Shown here in pieces: positions 51,945 through 60,063 of a DNA stretch of 64,000 nt. The DNA comes from JAPUDQ01 sp964573015. Its GTDB lineage: Bacteria > Patescibacteriota > Saccharimonadia > Saccharimonadales > Saccharimonadaceae. Position numbers and translations under genes: made by a program. The notes under the pieces are model-generated. The model saw only the letters and a program-made list of their open reading frames with translations. It was not told the DNA's origin and did not search any database. Numbering within the stretch: position 1 is the stretch's first letter; each line of letters starts with the position of its first letter. The stretch is taken from NCBI GenBank assembly GCA_964573015.1, contig CAZNHZ010000001.1, forward strand, positions 62,001 to 126,000. Direction: 5' to 3'.

Positions 51945-53297
51945 ATGACAGGATTATCACCACAACCGTACAAAGGCTCCCGTGATTATTACCCGGAGGA
52001 TATGCGGGTGCGGAGCTATATTTTTTCGACATGGCGACGTGTTGTCGAGAGTTTTGGTTATGAAGCTTATGACGCGCCGCTGCTCGAGCCGCTTGAAGTC
52101 TACGCGGCCAAGACCGGTCAAGAAATCGTCAATGAACAAACCTACCAGTTTGTCGATCGCGGTGGCCGTAATATCGCTATTCGACCGGAGATGACGCCGA
52201 GTGTTAGCCGAATGGTAGCGGCCCGCCGTCAAGAACTCGGCTACCCGATCCGTTGGTATAACATCGGTCAATTTATGCGTTATGAGCGTCCGCAGCGCGG
52301 TCGTGAACGTGAGTTTTGGCAACTCAATTCCGATATCTTTGGTGTCGAGGGCATCAGTGCAGATGCCGAGATTATCACCATGGCCGATCGTATCATGAAA
52401 GCATTTGGGGCCGACAAAAAGACGTATACGATTCGTGTCAACAATCGCCGCATGATTAATCTGATGATGAGTGAGTATTTGGGTCTCGATATCGTCCAGT
52501 CGCAGATGATGATAAAGCTTCTTGATCGCAAGGACAAACTGGCGCGCGAAGAGTTTGATATTCAGGCCAAGGATATTTTTGGCAACGAACAGCATTATGA
52601 GGGCATGAATAAAATCAACAAGCTGCTTGAAGCCACCAGTATGGCCGGACTTCCCAAGGAGCTGCTCGACAGTGAGGTGGTGCGAGAAATTCAGGAGTTG
52701 TTTACTCTGCTGCATGAAGCCGGTGTCGATAGTGCGGCGTTTGATATCGGTCTGATGCGCGGCTTTGATTATTACACCGGTATGGTGTTTGAAGTCTTCG
52801 ACAATCATCCGGAAAACAATCGCGCGATGTTTGGCGGTGGCCGCTATGACGGTTTGGTTGGGCTGTTTGGTGCCGAGCCGGTGCCGACGGTTGGCTTTGC
52901 GCCGGGACTTACTATGACGCAACTATTTCTGGAATCGCACGACTTGCTGCCGTCATTTGTCTCTACAACCGACATCTATATGGTTGTACTTGGCGATGTT
53001 CAGAAATCGGCTCGACGCTTGGCTGACGAGCTACGCAGTGAGGGTGTGCGTGTAGCGGTCGATACGACCGGTCGCAAACTAGATAAGCAGATAAAAACCG
53101 CCGTCAAACAAAAAATAAACTACCTGTTGTTTGTCGGTGAAAAAGAAATCAGCGAGGGCGTTTATCGCCTCAAGGACGTTACGCTCGAAGCCGAGCAGGA
53201 GTTGAGTCTGGAGCGAATTATCACTACGGTCAAGGATCGACGTAGACAGCAAAAACAAGCTCGAAAACCCAGCGAAGATGATGATTTAGGTTTGTAG
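51945..53297 (+). CDS. hisS: Histidyl-tRNA synthetase
   Basis: A 450-aa class II synthetase. Motif 1 region: KGSRDYYPEDM. Motif 2: RWYNIGQFMRYERPQRGREREFWQ. Histidine-specific segments include RGFDYYTGMVFE and FGGGRYDGL (motif 3 side). A C-terminal anticodon-binding domain follows, then a basic tail with KDRRRQQKQARK. ATG 51945 fits the promoter spacing; the frame is open from 51915 but that lies in the promoter. A short hairpin GTAGAA/TTCTAC spans the stop codon. Confidence 0.96.
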   Translation: MTGLSPQPYKGSRDYYPEDMRVRSYIFSTWRRVVESFGYEAYDAPLLEPLEVYAAKTGQEIVNEQTYQFVDRGGRNIAIRPEMTPSVSRMVAARRQELGYPIRWYNIGQFMRYERPQRGREREFWQLNSDIFGVEGISADAEIITMADRIMKAFGADKKTYTIRVNNRRMINLMMSEYLGLDIVQSQMMIKLLDRKDKLAREEFDIQAKDIFGNEQHYEGMNKINKLLEATSMAGLPKELLDSEVVREIQELFTLLHEAGVDSAAFDIGLMRGFDYYTGMVFEVFDNHPENNRAMFGGGRYDGLVGLFGAEPVPTVGFAPGLTMTQLFLESHDLLPSFVSTTDIYMVVLGDVQKSARRLADELRSEGVRVAVDTTGRKLDKQIKTAVKQKINYLLFVGEKEISEGVYRLKDVTLEAEQELSLERIITTVKDRRRQQKQARKPSEDDDLGL

Positions 53298-53410
53298 AAC
53301 AATTCTACTTGCCAGATGAGTGACGCTTATGGCATTATGGTATGAGTATGCTGCAAAAAGCTTCACCGGAATTGATCGATATGCGTCTCAAACTGCCGGA
53401 CTTGTCGTCA

Positions 53411-53436
53411 AACAACCCCGAGGGGGTTGTTTTTTT
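53411..53436 (+). terminator. Intrinsic terminator downstream of hisS
   Basis: Perfect 9-bp stem AACAACCCC/GGGGTTGTT with loop GAG, ending in a run of Ts. It lies 114 nt after the hisS stop. A small open frame from ATG 53342 runs through it but shows no good coding signs. Confidence 0.85.
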
Positions 53437-53660
53437 AGGTGGCCGTGCGGTTTTGGCCGCATGCGTAGAGTGCCTGACGGCTCGGCTTGAGCGCAGTCGC
53501 ACCGGCGACAAGCAGTGCGCGGCCGAGATATCCTACGGACACCAGACAAATCCGCATGTTACGACTGGACTGTTGATGGGCCAGAGAGTTTGCCGGACTG
53601 CCCTTGGCAAAGCCGAACCAATGCCGGTTCACGGCATACGTAGATAACGCCTATGGTCGC
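53437..53660 (+). ncRNA. Structured non-coding RNA candidate upstream of tig
   Basis: A GC-rich, hairpin-dense stretch with no credible ORF between the terminator and tig. Stems are: TGCGG/CCGCA (53446-53461); a long hairpin with CTCGGC/GCCGAG, GCGCA/TGCGC and GTCGC/GCGAC (53481-53527); TTTGCC/GGCAAA (53589-53611); and ATGCCG/CGGCAT (53621-53637). The order GGCTTGAGC, hairpin, GGCCGAGAT, ACAAATCCG resembles the 3' third of bacterial RNase P RNA, but the diagnostic 5' element (GAGGAAAGTC) was not found. Strand and identity are uncertain. Confidence 0.4.
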
Positions 53661-53693
53661 AACACTTGATTATATCTGATAAAATAGGTCGTT

Positions 53694-54971
53694 ATGAAAC
53701 ATACTGTCAAAAAAATATCCGACACGACGGTTTCCGTAGCAGTTGTCGTCGATAAAGAAACGATCAAACAAGCTAAAACTCTAGCCATTAAAGAGCTGGG
53801 CAAAAAAGTTAAAGTTCAGGGATTTCGTGCCGGTAAAGTGCCGGCTGCCGTCGTTGAAAAAAATCTTGATCCAAATACTCTAGCCAACGAAACGGTTGAA
53901 TACGCTGTCAATCGCGCACTCAATTTGGTTGTGGGCGAGTCTGAGCTGCGCGTGCTTGATCAGCCAAAAATCGAACTTAAAAAATTCGTACCCTATGACA
54001 CACTTGAGTTTACAGCTGATATGACGGTGCTGCCAGAAATCAAACTCGGTAATTATAAAAAACTGAAATCCACCAAGCAGACTGTCAAAGTTGACAAAAC
54101 TGAGATAGATGAAGTTATCGAGCGGATGCGGCGAGGCTTGGCCGAAAAATCCAAAGTCCAGCGTGCTGCCAAAGTCGGTGATGAAGTGACGATTGATTTT
54201 ATTGGTAAGGACTCCAAGGGTGCGCCGATTGAGGGGGCGGCCGGCAATGATTATCCGTTGTTGCTCGGTAGCAAGACGTTTATTCCTGGGTTTGAAGAAA
54301 AAGTCGTCGGGCACAAAGCCGGTGAAACATTTGATATTACCGTGGTGTTTCCAAAAGATTATCACGCTGAGCATCTCAAGAGCGCCAAGGTTACATTTAC
54401 AGTTACGATCAAGCAGCTGATGGAAGTGACGCTGCCGGCGGTTGACGATGCGTTTGCCAAAAAAGCCGGTCCTTTTGATACTGCCAAAGCGCTGCGTGAC
54501 GATATTCAAAAAGAGCTTACCGCCCAAAAACAGCGCCAAGCGATGGAGCAACAAAAAGATGAGTTGTTGGGTAAACTGATTGAAGCGAGCGACGTACCGG
54601 TGCCGGAAGTGCTGATCACCGATCAACTTGACGGTCTGGAGCGGGATATGATCCAAAGTCTGATATATCGTGGTCAATCAATCGAGGATTATCTAAAAGC
54701 CAATGGTCTAAAAGATAAGGATGAATGGCGCGCCAAAGAGCTGCGTCCGATTGCTGAGCGCCGTGTCAAAGCCGGTCTTGTAATTGCTGAGCTAAGCAAA
54801 GCCGAAAATATCATCATCGACAAAGACGAGCTTGAGGCCGAACTTGATCGCCGCAAAGCCGAAGCACCTAAAATGGCTGACCAGCTAGATACGCCCGAAG
54901 CTCGCCGCGATCTGGCTAATCATGTAATCACCGAGAAAACAATCGATCGCTTAGTTGCATTAAACTCGTAA
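53694..54971 (+). CDS. tig: Trigger factor
   Basis: A 425-aa ribosome-bound chaperone and peptidyl-prolyl isomerase. The N-terminal ribosome-binding domain has the signature region GKKVKVQGFRAGKVP. The FKBP-type PPIase domain (about 150-240) has GDEVTIDFIGKDSKG and IPGFEEKVVGHKAGE. The C-terminal helical arms follow (from about 250). Length is normal. A TAAAAT box lies 8 nt before the ATG. It is co-oriented with clpP as in many bacteria, here with a small gene between them. Confidence 0.96.
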   Translation: MKHTVKKISDTTVSVAVVVDKETIKQAKTLAIKELGKKVKVQGFRAGKVPAAVVEKNLDPNTLANETVEYAVNRALNLVVGESELRVLDQPKIELKKFVPYDTLEFTADMTVLPEIKLGNYKKLKSTKQTVKVDKTEIDEVIERMRRGLAEKSKVQRAAKVGDEVTIDFIGKDSKGAPIEGAAGNDYPLLLGSKTFIPGFEEKVVGHKAGETFDITVVFPKDYHAEHLKSAKVTFTVTIKQLMEVTLPAVDDAFAKKAGPFDTAKALRDDIQKELTAQKQRQAMEQQKDELLGKLIEASDVPVPEVLITDQLDGLERDMIQSLIYRGQSIEDYLKANGLKDKDEWRAKELRPIAERRVKAGLVIAELSKAENIIIDKDELEAELDRRKAEAPKMADQLDTPEARRDLANHVITEKTIDRLVALNS

Positions 54972-54983
54972 GTATTCTATAAT
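54955..54983 (+). promoter_or_regulatory. Promoter of the 66-aa membrane protein gene
   Basis: TTGCAT (54955-54960), 17-nt spacer, TATAAT (54978-54983), within the end of tig. The transcript should start at 54990-54991, exactly at the left arm of the flanking inverted repeat. Confidence 0.75.
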
Positions 54984-54990
54984 ATGTAAC

Positions 54991-55237
54991 TGCTCCGTGC
55001 GCAGAATGGAGTGATGTAATGTCTGAGTTCTTTAAGAGACAAATTGAATGGGCGGCGCTTATACTGGCAGCTGTTCTCATCACCCTGGTTGGGTGGTGGC
55101 ACTACGTATTAGGTTTTTTGGGGGTGGTAGCAATCGTTGCCATCATCTTGGCGGCTAGCTATAACTCGAACGAGCTGCGACGGCGAACCAACAACAACCA
55201 ACCTCGAAAATTTCGGTGATCTTCAGCGCACGGAGCA
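54991..55237. repeat. Inverted repeat that flanks the 66-aa gene
   Basis: Left arm 54991-55006 and right arm 55222-55237 are complementary at 15 of 16 positions (core TGCTCCGTGCGC/GCGCACGGAGCA). The left arm coincides with the predicted mRNA 5' end and the right arm starts 2 nt after the stop codon, so the mRNA ends can pair. There is no clear target-site duplication outside the arms. Confidence 0.8.
55019..55219 (+). CDS. 66-aa membrane protein of unknown function
   Basis: A small protein with a basic/acidic start (MSEFFKRQIEW), one long or two close hydrophobic segments (about residues 12-47, rich in Val, Ile, Leu, Ala and Trp) and a basic, Asn-rich tail (RRRTNNNQPRKFR). Family not recognised. 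It has a GGAG ribosome site 7-8 nt before ATG 55019 and a strong promoter. The region GTGATG next to the ribosome site is complementary to CATCAC just after the right repeat arm, so translation may depend on RNA folding. Confidence 0.68.
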   Translation: MSEFFKRQIEWAALILAAVLITLVGWWHYVLGFLGVVAIVAIILAASYNSNELRRRTNNNQPRKFR

Positions 55238-55255
55238 TCACCCATGGCATACCTT

Positions 55256-55282
55256 CTAGCACTCTACTTGCATGAGTGCTAG
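55256..55282 (+). promoter_or_regulatory. CIRCE operator of clpP
   Basis: CTAGCACTC, 9 nt, GAGTGCTAG: a perfect CIRCE-type inverted repeat (HrcA site). The promoter -35 TTGCAT (55268-55273) lies inside it. Confidence 0.95.
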
Positions 55283-55296
55283 TTTTTGTTTATACT
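55268..55296 (+). promoter_or_regulatory. Promoter of clpP
   Basis: TTGCAT (55268-55273), 17-nt spacer, TATACT (55291-55296), then 7 nt to ATG 55304. Confidence 0.8.
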
Positions 55297-55303
55297 GAGG
55301 AGT

Positions 55304-55897
55304 ATGAACAGGGTAAATAACTATCTCGTGCCAACCGTCGTCGAGAAATCGCATGACGGTGAGCGCGCCTATGATATCTATAGCAAGCTGCTCAAAGAGC
55401 GCATTGTATTCCTCGGCGAGGAGGTCAATGAGCATACCGCCAACATCATCGTAGCCCAGCTGCTGCACCTGGCTTATGAGGACCCTAAGGCTGACATCAA
55501 ACTATATATCAATAGCCCGGGCGGCAGTGTTAGTGACGGGCTGGCGATTTATGACACGATGAATTTCATCAAACCCGACGTCGCCACCTATGGTATTGGG
55601 TTGCAGGCGAGTATGGGAGCCTTTTTGCTCAGCAGTGGCGCTAAAGGCAAGCGCTACTTGCTGCCGCATGCCCGGGTGATGATTCACCAGCCGAGCAGCG
55701 GCACACAGGGTCGGGTGACGGATCAGGAGATCAGTCTGCGCGAAGCCATCCGGCTCAAGGAGCTGCTGGCGGAGATTACCGCCAAAAACACTGGGCAAAA
55801 GCTTGCCAAGGTTCGTACCGACATGGAGCGAGACTATTGGATGAATGCTCGCGAAGCCGTCGAGTACGGTATTGCCGACAAGGTGGTGATACGGTAA
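55304..55897 (+). CDS. clpP: ATP-dependent Clp protease proteolytic subunit
   Basis: A 197-aa serine protease of the tetradecameric ClpP family, the partner of ClpC. The catalytic triad is visible: Ser in GLQASMGAFLLSSG, His in RVMIHQPSSG, and Asp in MERDYWM. The N-terminal YLVPTVVEK is typical. ATG 55304 is chosen over an in-frame TTG at 55286, since the latter lies upstream of the -10 box. A CIRCE element overlaps the promoter, so it should be induced by heat together with clpC. Confidence 0.96.
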   Translation: MNRVNNYLVPTVVEKSHDGERAYDIYSKLLKERIVFLGEEVNEHTANIIVAQLLHLAYEDPKADIKLYINSPGGSVSDGLAIYDTMNFIKPDVATYGIGLQASMGAFLLSSGAKGKRYLLPHARVMIHQPSSGTQGRVTDQEISLREAIRLKELLAEITAKNTGQKLAKVRTDMERDYWMNAREAVEYGIADKVVIR

Positions 55898-55900
55898 ATA

Positions 55901-55929
55901 TTGACATAAATTAGTACAAGTGATATAAT
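55901..55929 (+). promoter_or_regulatory. Consensus promoter of the interrupted ORF
   Basis: TTGACA (55901-55906), 17-nt spacer, TATAAT (55924-55929). GTG 55936 lies 6 nt downstream, matching the leaderless layout; ATG 55933 would lie before the transcript start. Confidence 0.8.
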
Positions 55930-55935
55930 AATATG

Positions 55936-56502
55936 GTGAGGCCTGTTTATTATGGCAATCATGTGACTCCTGAATTGATCACCAGACATCGCAATCACAA
56001 ACGCCTACTTGGGTGGACGTGCGCCAGCTTGGCGCTAAGCCTTACTCTAAACGGCTCGGCGCAACGACTTGACGATAGGTTGGACTCTTAGTTTGGAACA
56101 ACCCCTACGGAAATAAGTTGTGACCAAGTCAACACTATAAAAATTGTTGATGAATATAACCGTCAGGCCGTGCTGGTGCGGCCGGATTGCGCGCCCGATG
56201 TCAGAGCGAGCGAGTCTGGGGCCAAAGTGCTTGATGTGGTTTGGACCAAAAACGATATCGCCGTCAGTCAAATAGCCGTCGGCACAGTTCTCGAAGCCGC
56301 TTGTCGTGAACCCTGAGCCAGGCTATCGGAGAAATTTGCTGACCCGAACAACGAGTGGGTACGGTTGGTTGACCGCTCCAGGAAAGCTCCGCCTGACAAC
56401 ATGCCACTAATAGACATTGCGACGCCGCGGCATAATCAGTATATAAATATTCGCGACGTGATTTGCGAACAGGCGCTGCCGATGTGCGACAATTTGGTCT
56501 AG
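55936..56502 (+). pseudogene. Secreted-protein gene interrupted by in-frame TAG and TGA
   Basis: One reading frame of 188 codons runs from GTG 55936 to TAG 56500-56502 with two internal stops: TAG at 56089-56091 (codon 52) and TGA at 56314-56316 (codon 127). Before the first stop there is a signal-peptide-like stretch (HKRLLGWTCASLALSLTLNG then SAQ). After it the frame stays protein-like (TIKIVDEYNRQAVLVRPDCA, VGTVLEAACREP), and again after the second (EWVRLVDRSRKAPPDNMPL, YINIRDVICEQALPMC), reminiscent of small secreted SH3-like repeats. No frameshift. A recent double-nonsense pseudogene is most likely; stop readthrough is the alternative. Confidence 0.65.
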
Positions 56503-56508
56503 ATAGTG

Positions 56509-56537
56509 TTGACAGTCTTCTAATCGACGACTATACT
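56509..56537 (+). promoter_or_regulatory. Promoter of rpoBC
   Basis: TTGACA (56509-56514), 17-nt spacer, TATACT (56532-56537). The leader to the rpoB ATG is about 155 nt. Confidence 0.85.
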
Positions 56538-56574
56538 TATAAATAATGAAAGTTGAATAAACTCGGGTTGCTAT

Positions 56575-56607
56575 ACACGCACGCTTTTGGCGGGCGTTTT
56601 TGCGTGT
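56575..56607 (+). promoter_or_regulatory. Hairpin in the rpoB leader (possible attenuator)
   Basis: Outer arms ACACGCA (56575-56581) and TGCGTGT (56601-56607), inner arms CGC/GCG, with a TTTT bulge. The inner ACGC/GCGT stem followed by Ts looks like a weak terminator, so the hairpin may tune rpoBC expression. Confidence 0.4.
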
Positions 56608-56699
56608 TTACCTTGAGGTTAGTAGAAACTTCGGCGCCAGTGACAGGGCTTCCCTGTAAGTAAACCACTATCAATATAACGTGCGAGGAGACTAGCTTC

Positions 56700-59600
56700 A
56701 TGGCCAAAGCAACACCGGCTGCCAAAAAACGCGTCTTGTTTACCGACGAAGACAGCGCATTACAGCTGCCAAATCTGATTACTCATCAGATCGACTCATG
56801 GAAAGAGTTTGTTGAGACGGGTCTGGGAGAGATTTTTGCCGAGATCAACCCGATCAGCGACTATACAGAACAAAAACTGGAACTACGCTTCAAAGATTAT
56901 CACTTTGAAGAGCCAAAGATCAGCGAAGCCGAAGCTCGCTATGACAACATCAGCTACGAAGCGCCGCTCAAAGCCACTGTTGAGTTGACCAACAAGATTA
57001 CCGGCGAAGTCAAAGAGTCGGAAATTTACCTCGGTGATTATCCGTGGATGACTGATCGCGGTACATTTGTGATAAATGGCGTCGAGCGTGTCGTTGTCTC
57101 GCAGTTGATTCGTAGCGCTGGTGTGTTTTTTGCCGCCGATAGCCATGGCGGCCGTAATTATTATGGGGCCAAGCTGATTCCGGGCCGTGGCGCCTGGCTA
57201 GAGTTTGAAACCGCTACCGGCGGTGCCATATATGTCAAGATTGATCGCCGCCGCAAGATTGCCGTAACCACATTGCTCCGAGCGCTGGGTTACGCTACAA
57301 ATTCTGCTATCAAAGAATTGTTCAAAGACGTCGATACCGGTGAAACCAAATACATCGACGCTACTCTCGAAAAAGACCCGAGCAAAGGTACAAATGAAGC
57401 CTTGATCGAGGTGTACCGCAAATTGCGACCGGGTGATCTTGCCACAGTTGACAATGCGCGCGGTATGGTGGAGCGGATGTTCTTTGACTTCAAGCGATTT
57501 GATTTTAGCCGTGTCGGCCGTTACAAGATTAATCAGCGCCTCGGTATGGATGTCGCCAATACCACCGAGAATCGTGTCATGCGTCTTGAGGATCTCATCG
57601 CTATCATTAGCGAGATTATTCGACTCAACAACACCCAGGAACCGGCTGACGATATCGATGCTCTCAGTAATCGTCGCGTCAAACTGGTCGGCGAACTGGT
57701 TGCCCGACAATTTCGTATCGGTATGCTACGCATGGATCGAAATGCCAAAGATCGTATGTCGGTCAGCGACATCGAAACCGTGACACCAGCCCAGCTGATC
57801 AATGCTCGTCCGGTGGTAGCGGCAGTTCGCGAGTTTTTCGCCAGCTCGCAGCTTAGTCAGTTTATGGATCAGACAAATCCGCTCAGCGAGTTGTCGCACA
57901 AACGTCGTCTGAGCTCGATGGGTCCGGGTGGTTTGAGCCGTGAGCGTGCCGGCCTGGAAGTTCGTGATGCTCATCAGACGCATTATGGTCGTTTGTGTAC
58001 GGTTGAAACGCCGGAGGGTGCCAACATAGGCTTGGTGCTCAATCTAGCCAGCTACGCTCGTATCAATGAATACGGCTTTATCGAAGCGCCATATCGCAAA
58101 GTTACCAACGGTAAAGTGTCGGATGAAGTCGTCTATCTCAATGCCGCCGAAGAGGCTAACGAAATTATCGCTGAGGCCAGCACTCATCTGGAGAACGGTA
58201 AAATTGAGGGTCGGGTCAGCGCCCGTATTCGTCTAGAACCAGGCGAAGTAGAAGCCAGCGAAGTCACTTACATGGATGCTGCGCGTAAGCAAATTATCGG
58301 TACAACCGCCGCACTAGTGCCATTTATCGAGAAAAACCGTATCGACCGTAGCCTTACTGGTTCGAACATGCAGCGCCAGGCGGTGCCGCTGATTCGTACG
58401 CAGGCCCCAACGGTCGGTACCGGTATTGAAGCTGATATTGCTCGCAACACCTCGCAGCTGATTGTGGCCGAAAGCAGCGGAGAAGTTGTCCGTGCCGATG
58501 GAGATGAAGTGCACGTTTCGTATGGTCCGAAAGACGTTCGCGTTTACAAGCCGGTTCATTTTGAACAAAGCAACGACGATCGTTCTATCAACCAACACGT
58601 TATGGTGTCGCGCGGCGACAAAGTCAAAAAAGGTGACATTCTGATAGAGGGCGCCAGTATCGCCGATGGAGAGCTAGCGCTTGGTCGTGATCTGACCGTG
58701 GCATTTATGCCTTGGAATGGTTACAACATGGATGACTCGATTATCCTGAGCCGCCGTATTGTCCAGGATGATGATCTGACAAGCATTAATATTCAGGACT
58801 TCATGGTTGAAGTTCGTGAAACCAAGCTGGGTCCAGAAATTGTTACCCGTGATATTCCAAATGTTTCCGAGGAGTCGCTGCGTCATCTCGATGAGGACGG
58901 TATTGTGCGGGTTGGTGCCGAAGTAAGTGCCGGAGATGTACTGGTGGGTAAGATTACCCCCAAAGGTGAGCAAGAGCTAAGCTCTGAAGAGCGTTTGCTC
59001 CGCGCTATTTTTGGTGAAAAAGCCAAAGACGTCCGCGATACCTCTCAGCGTATGAGCAACGGTAAACAAGGTAAGGTTGTCGGTGTCAAAATCTTTAGTC
59101 GTGAGAATGGTCACGAGCTGAAAGCCGGTGTACTGATGCAAATCCAGATTTATGTCGCACAACTGCGCAAAATTGCAGTCGGTGACAAGCTGGCCGGACG
59201 ACATGGCAACAAAGGCGTTGTCGCGCGGATTTTGCCGATTGAAGATATGCCGTTTATGGAAGACGGAACACCGGTTGATGTTATCTTGAACCCACTTGGT
59301 GTGCCGAGTCGTATGAACCTCGGTCAGTTATTTGAAACGCACCTTGGAATGGCTGCCAAAGCCTTGGGCTACCGTGTATCAACGCCGCCGTTTAACGGTG
59401 TACCAAATGAAGTTATCGAGCGTGAGCTGACCAAAGCCGGTCTGCCAAGCGACGGTAAAGTTCAGTTATTTGATGGCCGTACCGGTGACGCTTTCCAGGA
59501 AAAAACAACCGTCGGTGTCATGTACATGATTAAGCTGCATCACATGATTGCCGATAAGATTCATGCTCGCTCAATCGGACCATACACCATGGTGACGCAA

Positions 59601-60062
59601 CAGCCACTCGGCGGTAAGGCACAAAACGGTGGTCAGCGATTTGGTGAGATGGAGGTGTGGGCGCTTGAGGCGTATGGAGCGGCTACCACGCTTCAGGAAA
59701 TGCTGACGATCAAGTCTGATGACGTCTACGGTCGTGCCAAAGCCTATGAAAGTATTATCAAGAACGAGCCGATCCTGGGGCCGAAAATTCCCGAATCATT
59801 CAACGTTCTTGTTAAGGAGCTGCAGGGCCTCGGGCTGCGCGTTGATCTGATGGAAGACGAAGCGGCAATCGATGCCGAAAACGTCCTGGCTGGCGACACC
59901 GATGCTGTCGGAAGCGGCATCGTGCCAAGTGATGATGATATTGCCGATGAAACGGTCGGTGATGAAGCCGATGAATTCGGTGCTATCGAACTCGAAGAAG
60001 GTATGAGTATCGAAACTGCGGAAGAATTTGAAATAACCGAAAACGAAAGGGAGGAGGCCTAG
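56700..60062 (+). CDS. rpoB: DNA-directed RNA polymerase subunit beta
   Basis: An 1120-aa catalytic subunit. Conserved segments include the rifampicin-region FMDQTNPLSELSHKRRLSSMGPGGLSRERAGLEVRD, TVETPEGANIGLV, GYNMDDSIILS, RHGNKGVVA, and the C-terminal GGKAQNGGQRFGEMEVWALEAYGA. After the core there is an acidic tail of about 60 residues not found in E. coli RpoB. GAGGAG lies 9 nt before ATG 56700. It is co-transcribed with rpoC, which starts 1 nt after its stop. The rif-region residues look wild type. Confidence 0.98.
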   Translation: MAKATPAAKKRVLFTDEDSALQLPNLITHQIDSWKEFVETGLGEIFAEINPISDYTEQKLELRFKDYHFEEPKISEAEARYDNISYEAPLKATVELTNKITGEVKESEIYLGDYPWMTDRGTFVINGVERVVVSQLIRSAGVFFAADSHGGRNYYGAKLIPGRGAWLEFETATGGAIYVKIDRRRKIAVTTLLRALGYATNSAIKELFKDVDTGETKYIDATLEKDPSKGTNEALIEVYRKLRPGDLATVDNARGMVERMFFDFKRFDFSRVGRYKINQRLGMDVANTTENRVMRLEDLIAIISEIIRLNNTQEPADDIDALSNRRVKLVGELVARQFRIGMLRMDRNAKDRMSVSDIETVTPAQLINARPVVAAVREFFASSQLSQFMDQTNPLSELSHKRRLSSMGPGGLSRERAGLEVRDAHQTHYGRLCTVETPEGANIGLVLNLASYARINEYGFIEAPYRKVTNGKVSDEVVYLNAAEEANEIIAEASTHLENGKIEGRVSARIRLEPGEVEASEVTYMDAARKQIIGTTAALVPFIEKNRIDRSLTGSNMQRQAVPLIRTQAPTVGTGIEADIARNTSQLIVAESSGEVVRADGDEVHVSYGPKDVRVYKPVHFEQSNDDRSINQHVMVSRGDKVKKGDILIEGASIADGELALGRDLTVAFMPWNGYNMDDSIILSRRIVQDDDLTSINIQDFMVEVRETKLGPEIVTRDIPNVSEESLRHLDEDGIVRVGAEVSAGDVLVGKITPKGEQELSSEERLLRAIFGEKAKDVRDTSQRMSNGKQGKVVGVKIFSRENGHELKAGVLMQIQIYVAQLRKIAVGDKLAGRHGNKGVVARILPIEDMPFMEDGTPVDVILNPLGVPSRMNLGQLFETHLGMAAKALGYRVSTPPFNGVPNEVIERELTKAGLPSDGKVQLFDGRTGDAFQEKTTVGVMYMIKLHHMIADKIHARSIGPYTMVTQQPLGGKAQNGGQRFGEMEVWALEAYGAATTLQEMLTIKSDDVYGRAKAYESIIKNEPILGPKIPESFNVLVKELQGLGLRVDLMEDEAAIDAENVLAGDTDAVGSGIVPSDDDIADETVGDEADEFGAIELEEGMSIETAEEFEITENEREEA

Positions 60063-60063
60063 T

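Noticed and set aside
51957..52922. 321-codon minus-strand ORF opposite hisS
   Set aside because: It lies wholly antisense to a clear histidyl-tRNA synthetase, is rich in His/Thr/Arg as antisense frames in this genome tend to be, and has no start signals.
53342..53647. Plus-strand ORF of about 101 codons between hisS and tig
   Set aside because: It reads straight through a strong terminator and several hairpins, has no ribosome site and an unnatural composition. The region is better explained as non-coding.
54991..55237. Insertion sequence or MITE with terminal inverted repeats around the 66-aa gene
   Set aside because: No target-site duplication or transposase, and the left arm coincides with a predicted transcript start. 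RNA pairing explains the repeat at least as well.
55936..56502. Alternative genetic code (TGA or TAG as sense codon)
   Set aside because: Both codons end many intact genes in the window (for example TGA for tktA and galU, TAG for uvrB and ppa), so a global reassignment is excluded.
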